Assembly (NCBI GenBank): GCA_003223675.1 | Contig: QHVW01000963.1 | Span: 1-9,699 of the forward strand | Origin: Acidobacteriota bacterium | GTDB lineage: Bacteria; Acidobacteriota; Thermoanaerobaculia; Multivoradales; UBA5704 | Direction: 5' to 3' | DNA length: 9,699 nt | Shown: positions 5,904-9,699 of the stretch, one piece after another | Layout of the letters: the number at the start of each line of letters is the position of its first letter | Position numbering within the stretch: position 1 is the stretch's first letter | Notes under the pieces: model-generated | The model's database searches: none | Told to the model about the DNA's origin: nothing | Seen by the model: only the letters and a program-made list of their open reading frames with translations | Made by a program: the position numbers and the translations under genes

Positions 5904-6506
5904 TCAACCCACGTTCGAGCGGCCGGTGATCACCGTGTGGGCGCGCCGGTTCTGCGACCAGCAGCTCTCCACCTCCTCGGTGCAGACCGGGCGCTCCTTG
6001 CCGTAGGAGATGGTGCGCATGCGGGTGTCGGCGACGCCGAGCGATTTCAGGTAGTCCTTCACCGCGTTGGCCCGGCGCTCCCCCAGGGCGAGGTTGTACT
6101 CGCTGGTGCCGCGCGAGTCGGCGTGCCCCTCGATGGTCACCGAGAACTGCGCGTTGCTCTTCAGCAGGTCGGCGTTGCGCGACAGCTTTTCCCGGGTGTC
6201 GTCGCTCAGCGTGCTCTCGTCGTAGTCGAAGTAGACGTCCGGGCTGAAGCCGCGCCGCTGCAGCTCGCTGTTGACGATCTGCATGTCCTGCGACAGGAGC
6301 GGGTCCTCCTTCTGGTCGTTGACCTGGGGGGCCGCCGGCTGCTGGACCTCCTGCGTCGTCGGCGGCGTGGTCTGCGCCGGGGCCGGGACCGTCGTGGTCT
6401 CGACGTTCAGGTCGGCGGGCGGCGTGGCGGGCTTCTTCTTGGGGCATCCATAGAGGAACACCAGGAGGGCCGGCACCACCGTCCATATCATCCACTTTCG
6501 GCTCAT
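5904..6506 (-). CDS. pal: Peptidoglycan-associated lipoprotein Pal
   Basis: Pal anchors the outer membrane to peptidoglycan and cycles between TolB and the wall. The 200-residue product starts at 6506 behind GAGGAGAGATC. The lipobox LYGC (18-21) places the lipid on Cys21; Pro at +2 fits outer-membrane retention. A Thr/Pro/Gln-rich tether covers about 22-66. The OmpA-like domain follows at about 88-196: VYFDYDESTL (91-100), the meso-DAP-binding GHADSRGTSEYN (127-138) with Asp130, and LGERRANAV (141-149) with Arg145. The loop before NRRAH contains Cys175 and Cys182, a pair absent from E. coli Pal. A 74-nt gap to tolB is the longest inside the cluster and is less GC-rich, but I see no convincing internal promoter. 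Confidence 0.97.
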   Translation of the reverse strand: MSRKWMIWTVVPALLVFLYGCPKKKPATPPADLNVETTTVPAPAQTTPPTTQEVQQPAAPQVNDQKEDPLLSQDMQIVNSELQRRGFSPDVYFDYDESTLSDDTREKLSRNADLLKSNAQFSVTIEGHADSRGTSEYNLALGERRANAVKDYLKSLGVADTRMRTISYGKERPVCTEEVESCWSQNRRAHTVITGRSNVG

Positions 6507-6580
6507 GATCTCTCCTCTTCAAATATCCTGGGGTCGATACATCCGTCCGATCTTGTCTATCACAAATCCAAACCAACCGC

Positions 6581-7927
6581 TCACTTCTCCTGCACGCTCC
6601 GCGACCAGTCGGCGAGGTCGTTGCTCCCCTCGGTGGTGAGCTGGCGGACGCTGCCGCCGTCGAGGTCCACGACGTAGATCTGATTCTTGCCGTCGCGCCG
6701 CGAGGTGAAGGCGATCTTGCGGCCGTCGGGCGAGAAGGTCGGCGACTGGTTCTCGCCCGGCCCGGAGGTGATCACCCGCGTCTCCAGGGTCACCACGTTG
6801 GTCACCGCGATCTGGAACTGGCCGTCGCGCCGGCTGGTGTAGGCGAGCAGGTCCCCCTCGGGGCTCCAGGCGGCGCCGTCGTTGTAGGTCCCCTCGAAGC
6901 TGATCCGCCGCTGGTTGGCCCCCTCGGAGTCCATCAGGTAGATCTCGGGGTTGCCGGCGCGGCTGGAGGTGAAGGCGATCTCGCCGCCCTTGGGGCTCCA
7001 GGCCGGATTGGTGTCGATGCCGCTCGAATTGGTCAGCCGCCGCAGGTTGCCGCCGTCGAGGCCGGCGGTGAAGATCTCGACGTTCCCCTCCACCGACCTG
7101 GCGAAGGCGAGGCGCCGGCCGTCCGGAGCGAAGCTGGGGCTGATGTTGAACGAGCCCGAGGTGACGACCGGCCGCTTGCGGCCGCTGCCGATCTCGGCGA
7201 GGTAGATCCCCGGCGGGCCGTTGAAGAACGAGGTGTAGGCGAGCGACTCACCCGTGGGGCTCCAGGCCGGGGACATCGAGGTCGAGCGGTGGCTGGTGAT
7301 CCGCCGCTGATTCGCCCCGTCATAGTCCATGACCCAGATCTCCTTGCCGCCGCCGCCGCGGTCCGAGGTGAAGGCGATCTCGGAGAGGGCGATCCCCGGC
7401 TTGCCCACCAGGAAGCGGATCACCTCGTCGGCGAAGGTGTGGGCCATCCGGCGGCTGACCGTGGAGGGGCCGCTGTAGCGCTTGGCGAGCACCGCCTGGC
7501 CACTGCCGAGGTCGAGCACCCGACCCTCGAAGACCAGCTTGTCCCCCTCCATCCGCATGTCGCCCAGCAGCAGGACCTCGTTGCCGGTCGAGCGGTAGGC
7601 CGCGAGGTCCTTCTGGACGTCGCCGGAGAGCGCCAGCCCCGAGAGCGCGTCCGGCCCCTGGATCTCGAAATAGCCGGAGTAGTCGAGGTCGCGCCGCACC
7701 GTCTGCTCGAGCTCCTGCCCGGGGGACCCCGCAGACCCGCGGAAGGCGGGGAAGGCGATCTTGATCTTCCGCACCTGGGCGCCGCGATTGAGCTCCAGCG
7801 TGACCTGCCCCGGCTGCTGAGGCGCGGCCGGAGGAGCTTGCGCGGCGGGCGGCTGCTGGGCGAGGAGCGCCAGCCCGGCGAGGAGCAGGCAGGCGAGGAC
7901 GGTCAGGATGGCGGATCTCGGTCTCAT
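6581..7927 (-). CDS. tolB: Tol-Pal system protein TolB
   Basis: TolB is the periplasmic beta-propeller that binds Pal and receives the TolA signal. The 448-residue product is near the usual 420-440. The start at 7927 has GAGGTG just upstream. Residues 1-23 are a signal peptide (MRPRSAIL, hydrophobic core, cleavage probably near LLA-Q24), followed by a Pro/Ala/Gln-rich stretch to about 40. The N-terminal domain runs about 41-175 and includes QTVRRDLDYSGYFEI (75-89). The propeller blades carry the repeated signature S-P-x-[WF]-[SA]-P-x-G-x-x-[IL]-A-[YF]: SPAWSPTGESLAYTS at 219, SPSFAPDGRRLAFA at 263, NPAWSPKGGEIAFTS at 307, AAWSPEGDLLAYTS at 352 and SPTFSPDGRKIAFTS at 395. The gene lies between tolA and pal, the canonical order. 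Confidence 0.97.
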   Translation of the reverse strand: MRPRSAILTVLACLLLAGLALLAQQPPAAQAPPAAPQQPGQVTLELNRGAQVRKIKIAFPAFRGSAGSPGQELEQTVRRDLDYSGYFEIQGPDALSGLALSGDVQKDLAAYRSTGNEVLLLGDMRMEGDKLVFEGRVLDLGSGQAVLAKRYSGPSTVSRRMAHTFADEVIRFLVGKPGIALSEIAFTSDRGGGGKEIWVMDYDGANQRRITSHRSTSMSPAWSPTGESLAYTSFFNGPPGIYLAEIGSGRKRPVVTSGSFNISPSFAPDGRRLAFARSVEGNVEIFTAGLDGGNLRRLTNSSGIDTNPAWSPKGGEIAFTSSRAGNPEIYLMDSEGANQRRISFEGTYNDGAAWSPEGDLLAYTSRRDGQFQIAVTNVVTLETRVITSGPGENQSPTFSPDGRKIAFTSRRDGKNQIYVVDLDGGSVRQLTTEGSNDLADWSRSVQEK

Positions 7928-7948
7928 GGCACCTCGTTCGATCGGCGG

Positions 7949-8764
7949 TCAGCGGACGATCAGGGTGACCCCCAGGGAGTCGTTGCGATAGGCCCTCGGC
8001 AGAGGGGCGAAGGGGGACGCGTTCTGCACCGCGCGCAGCGCGGCGAGGTCGAAGGAATTGTACCCCGACGACTGGGCGACCTGGAGGTCGGTGAGGCTGC
8101 CGTCGCGCTGGATGCGGAAGGAGATGATGGCCTTCACGTCGTTGCCGAGCGGCGGCCGCACCCACTTCGAGTCGATCGCCGAGAGGAGCTGGTCGATGTA
8201 GTAGCCGAACTTGAAGTCCGGGTTGTCGAGCCCGGCGATCTGCGAGCCGAACGCGGTGGTGCCCAGCGGGTTGCCCGTGGGCGCGCCCTTCCGGCCGGCC
8301 TCGCCGTTGGCCTCCCCGTGCGGGGCGGTGCCGGCGGGGTTGTGGCCCGTGCCGGTGGCCGCCGGTCGGGGGGGCTCCGGCTTGGGCTTCTCGGGCTTCT
8401 TCTTGTCCGGCTTCTCAGGGAGGGTTGGCGCCTCCTCCTTCGCCGGCTTGGGTGTGGGCGGCTTGGGCTTCGGGGGCTCCGGCGCGGGGGGCTCCGGCTC
8501 CGCGGCGGGCTCCGGCTTCGGGGGAGCGGGCTGCTCGACCTTGGGACGGGGGGCGGGGTGGCGGACCCCCAGCGCCTGGGCGGGGATGATCTGCACCGGC
8601 ACGAACGGCAGCGGTGGTGGCGGCGGGGTGAGGCGCGGCAGCACCAGGACGAGCGCCAGGGCGATCCCGTGGATGGCCACCGCCGCGGCGACGCTCGCCG
8701 CCTCCGGCCGCCGGCTCTCGCGCCGCGACCGCCGTTCGAGGATGCGGTCGACCGCCAGGCTCAC
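7949..8764 (-). CDS. tolA: TolA-position TonB-family energy transducer
   Basis: This protein should carry motor force from TolQR across the periplasm to TolB/Pal. The 271-residue product begins with GTG at 8764, overlapping the tolR stop as GTGA. A basic N-terminus (RRSRRESRR) precedes a single membrane anchor at about 22-44. A very long Pro/Lys/Glu-rich linker follows (about 46-135, many PKP and PEP units), then a Gly-rich stretch (136-180). The C-terminal domain (about 185-271) has the TonB/TolA-type ending with SSGYNSFDLAALRAVQNA and PFAPLP. The linker is TonB-like rather than the Ala/Lys helical domain of enterobacterial TolA, so annotation pipelines may call it TonB. The position between tolR and tolB supports TolA function; the name is by context. 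Confidence 0.88.
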   Translation of the reverse strand: MSLAVDRILERRSRRESRRPEAASVAAAVAIHGIALALVLVLPRLTPPPPPLPFVPVQIIPAQALGVRHPAPRPKVEQPAPPKPEPAAEPEPPAPEPPKPKPPTPKPAKEEAPTLPEKPDKKKPEKPKPEPPRPAATGTGHNPAGTAPHGEANGEAGRKGAPTGNPLGTTAFGSQIAGLDNPDFKFGYYIDQLLSAIDSKWVRPPLGNDVKAIISFRIQRDGSLTDLQVAQSSGYNSFDLAALRAVQNASPFAPLPRAYRNDSLGVTLIVR

Positions 8765-9207
8765 GAGGTGCGCCGCCCCCTTTCCGTGGCGTGGCGGTCG
8801 GTGACCATGCCCACGTGCACGATCCCCCCCTGGTGGAGGATGTCGAGCACCTCGATGACCTTGCCATAAGGCACGTCGCGGTCCCCCTTGAGGAACACCG
8901 TGTCGTCCCCCCGGGCGGCGATCTGGGCCTTGATGCGGGAGACCAGCTCGTCGGTCTCCACCGCCGACTCCCGCAGGTAGATCCGGCCGTTGCGGTCGAT
9001 CGAGATCACCAGCGGGTCCTGCACCCGCAGGGGCAGGTTGGGAGCGTTCGCCTTGGGGAGCGCCACCTCGACCCCCTGGTGGAGCATGGGCGCGGCGATC
9101 ATGAAGATGATCAGCAGCACCAGCATCACGTCCACCAGCGGAGTGACGTTGATGTCGGCCATGACCGGATCGTCGTCGCCGTTGCCGTTGCCCAGAGTGA
9201 ATGCCAT
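8761..9207 (-). CDS. tolR: Biopolymer transport protein TolR (ExbD family)
   Basis: TolR is the peptidoglycan-facing part of the TolQR proton channel. The 148-residue product starts at the ATG at 9207 behind AGGAAGG. A short cytoplasmic tail with acidic GDDDP precedes one transmembrane helix at about 22-42 that carries the proton-relay aspartate, Asp26, in the context NVTPLVDVMLVLLIIFM. The periplasmic domain runs from about 45 and includes VALPKANAP and the family-typical VFLKGDRDVPYGKVIEVLD (103-121). The length fits ExbD/TolR proteins. The final residues are basic (ERGRRTS). Its stop overlaps the tolA start, so the two are translationally coupled. Confidence 0.96.
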   Translation of the reverse strand: MAFTLGNGNGDDDPVMADINVTPLVDVMLVLLIIFMIAAPMLHQGVEVALPKANAPNLPLRVQDPLVISIDRNGRIYLRESAVETDELVSRIKAQIAARGDDTVFLKGDRDVPYGKVIEVLDILHQGGIVHVGMVTDRHATERGRRTS

Positions 9208-9236
9208 CGCCTTCCTCTCTCCTCGTTAGATACCGC

Positions 9237-9699
9237 TCAAGTGAAATTTCGCTCCGCGAGATTGAGGAATTCGAGCGAGAAGTCCTCCATCCGCACGCGC
9301 AGGCGGCGGGTGTGCTGGGAGAAGTAGTTGTAGGCGATCAGGGCGGGGATGGCGGCGGCCAGGCCGGCCGCGGTGTTGATCAGCGCCTCGGCGATGCCCG
9401 GCGCCACCGCCACGATCGAGGTCGATCCCTGGAGGCCGATGTCGTTGAACGCCTGCATGATCCCCCAGACGGTGCCGAAGAGGCCGATGAAGGGGGTCGC
9501 CGCGGCGGTGGTGGCGAGGAAGCCCAGCCAGCGGGTGACCCCCTGGAGCTCGATGTTGACCGCCCGCGTCAGCGTCCGTTCGAGCGCCGGGACCGAGCTG
9601 ATCTTGTACGCGCGCTTCTCGTTGGCGCGCTCCGGGTCCGGAGAGCTCTTGATCTGGCTGTCGATCTCGGCGTAGCCGGCCTGGAAGATCCCCACCAGC
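9237..9699 (-). CDS. tolQ: Proton channel subunit TolQ (MotA/TolQ/ExbB family), N-terminal part outside window
   Basis: The frame stays open to the right edge, so the true start lies beyond 9699; the GTG at 9695 is not the start. The visible part (about 153 codons) ends at TGA 9237-9239, 29 nt before tolR. It covers the C-terminal two thirds of a TolQ. After a cytoplasmic segment with NIELQGVTRWLGFLATTAAA comes the second membrane helix with TPFIGLFGTVWGIMQAF, then the third with EALINTAAGLAAAIPALIAY, both channel-lining in the family. The first helix is off-window. Together with tolR it makes the proton-motive-force motor of the Tol-Pal complex. The ending (DFSLEFLNLAERNFT) is a normal cytoplasmic tail. 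Confidence 0.95.
   Translation of the reverse strand, partial: LVGIFQAGYAEIDSQIKSSPDPERANEKRAYKISSVPALERTLTRAVNIELQGVTRWLGFLATTAAATPFIGLFGTVWGIMQAFNDIGLQGSTSIVAVAPGIAEALINTAAGLAAAIPALIAYNYFSQHTRRLRVRMEDFSLEFLNLAERNFT

Noticed and set aside
5902..6576. The upstream extension of the cpoB frame to 6576 (a 511-residue product)
   Set aside because: The extension overlaps all of pal in another frame. The extra residues have no family resemblance, while MKRLH...AAGC is an ideal lipoprotein start at 5901.
6507..6580. Internal promoter between tolB and pal
   Set aside because: The gap is less GC-rich, but no pair of boxes with proper spacing could be found. Only the ribosome binding site of pal is convincing.
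7289..8869. A 526-codon open frame on the + strand opposite tolB-tolA-tolR
   Set aside because: It is a mirror of the tol genes: Arg/Gly/Leu-rich with no domain. Third-position GC bias supports the - strand genes.

Overview
This GC-rich window carries conserved housekeeping and cell-envelope genes of a diderm (Gram-negative-type) bacterium. The evidence for two membranes is an LPS-assembly lipoprotein (lptE) and a complete-order Tol-Pal cluster. The Pal sequence with a cysteine pair in its last loop, and the ribH-nusB-leuS-lptE / rpsT / tol-pal grouping, remind me of Acidobacteriota or a former deltaproteobacterial lineage. That placement is inference and low confidence.

Layout, left to right. 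The window opens with the C-terminal end of a Fic-family protein (+, 1-165), then a hairpin-forming intergenic repeat. Next is a small secreted cysteine-containing protein (-, 269-619) built from two copies of one motif. A divergent gap leads into a + strand run: ribH (lumazine synthase), nusB (antitermination factor), leuS (leucyl-tRNA synthetase) and lptE, which overlaps the leuS stop as ATGA. A second, highly structured inverted repeat (4573-4662) sits between the convergent lptE and rpsT. On the - strand follow rpsT (its own unit, upstream of which is a clear intrinsic terminator) and the Tol-Pal operon, transcribed right to left as tolQ (cut by the window edge), tolR, tolA, tolB, pal, cpoB.

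How the genes work together: TolQ-TolR are the proton-driven inner-membrane motor, TolA spans the periplasm, TolB and Pal form the outer-membrane/peptidoglycan end, and CpoB is the usual partner protein. LptE helps insert LPS in the same outer membrane. RibH, NusB, LeuS and S20 are core metabolism, transcription and translation.

The most unusual signal is inside leuS. The gene is otherwise a good LeuRS, but it is broken in three places, each shifting the frame. Part of the first catalytic segment is lost at about 2087-2090. Most of the editing domain is replaced by a perfect 143-bp inverted copy of the preceding leuS sequence (arms 2553-2695 and 2704-2846, 8-nt loop). Part of the anticodon-binding region is lost at about 3826-3835. 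LeuRS is essential, and all neighbouring genes look intact. I therefore favour template-switch or foldback artefacts (amplification or assembly) over true decay, but the sequence alone cannot decide. I see no evidence of a new defence, mobile or biosynthetic system. There is no gene-free stretch longer than about 120 bases, and no tRNA, rRNA or CRISPR was recognised.
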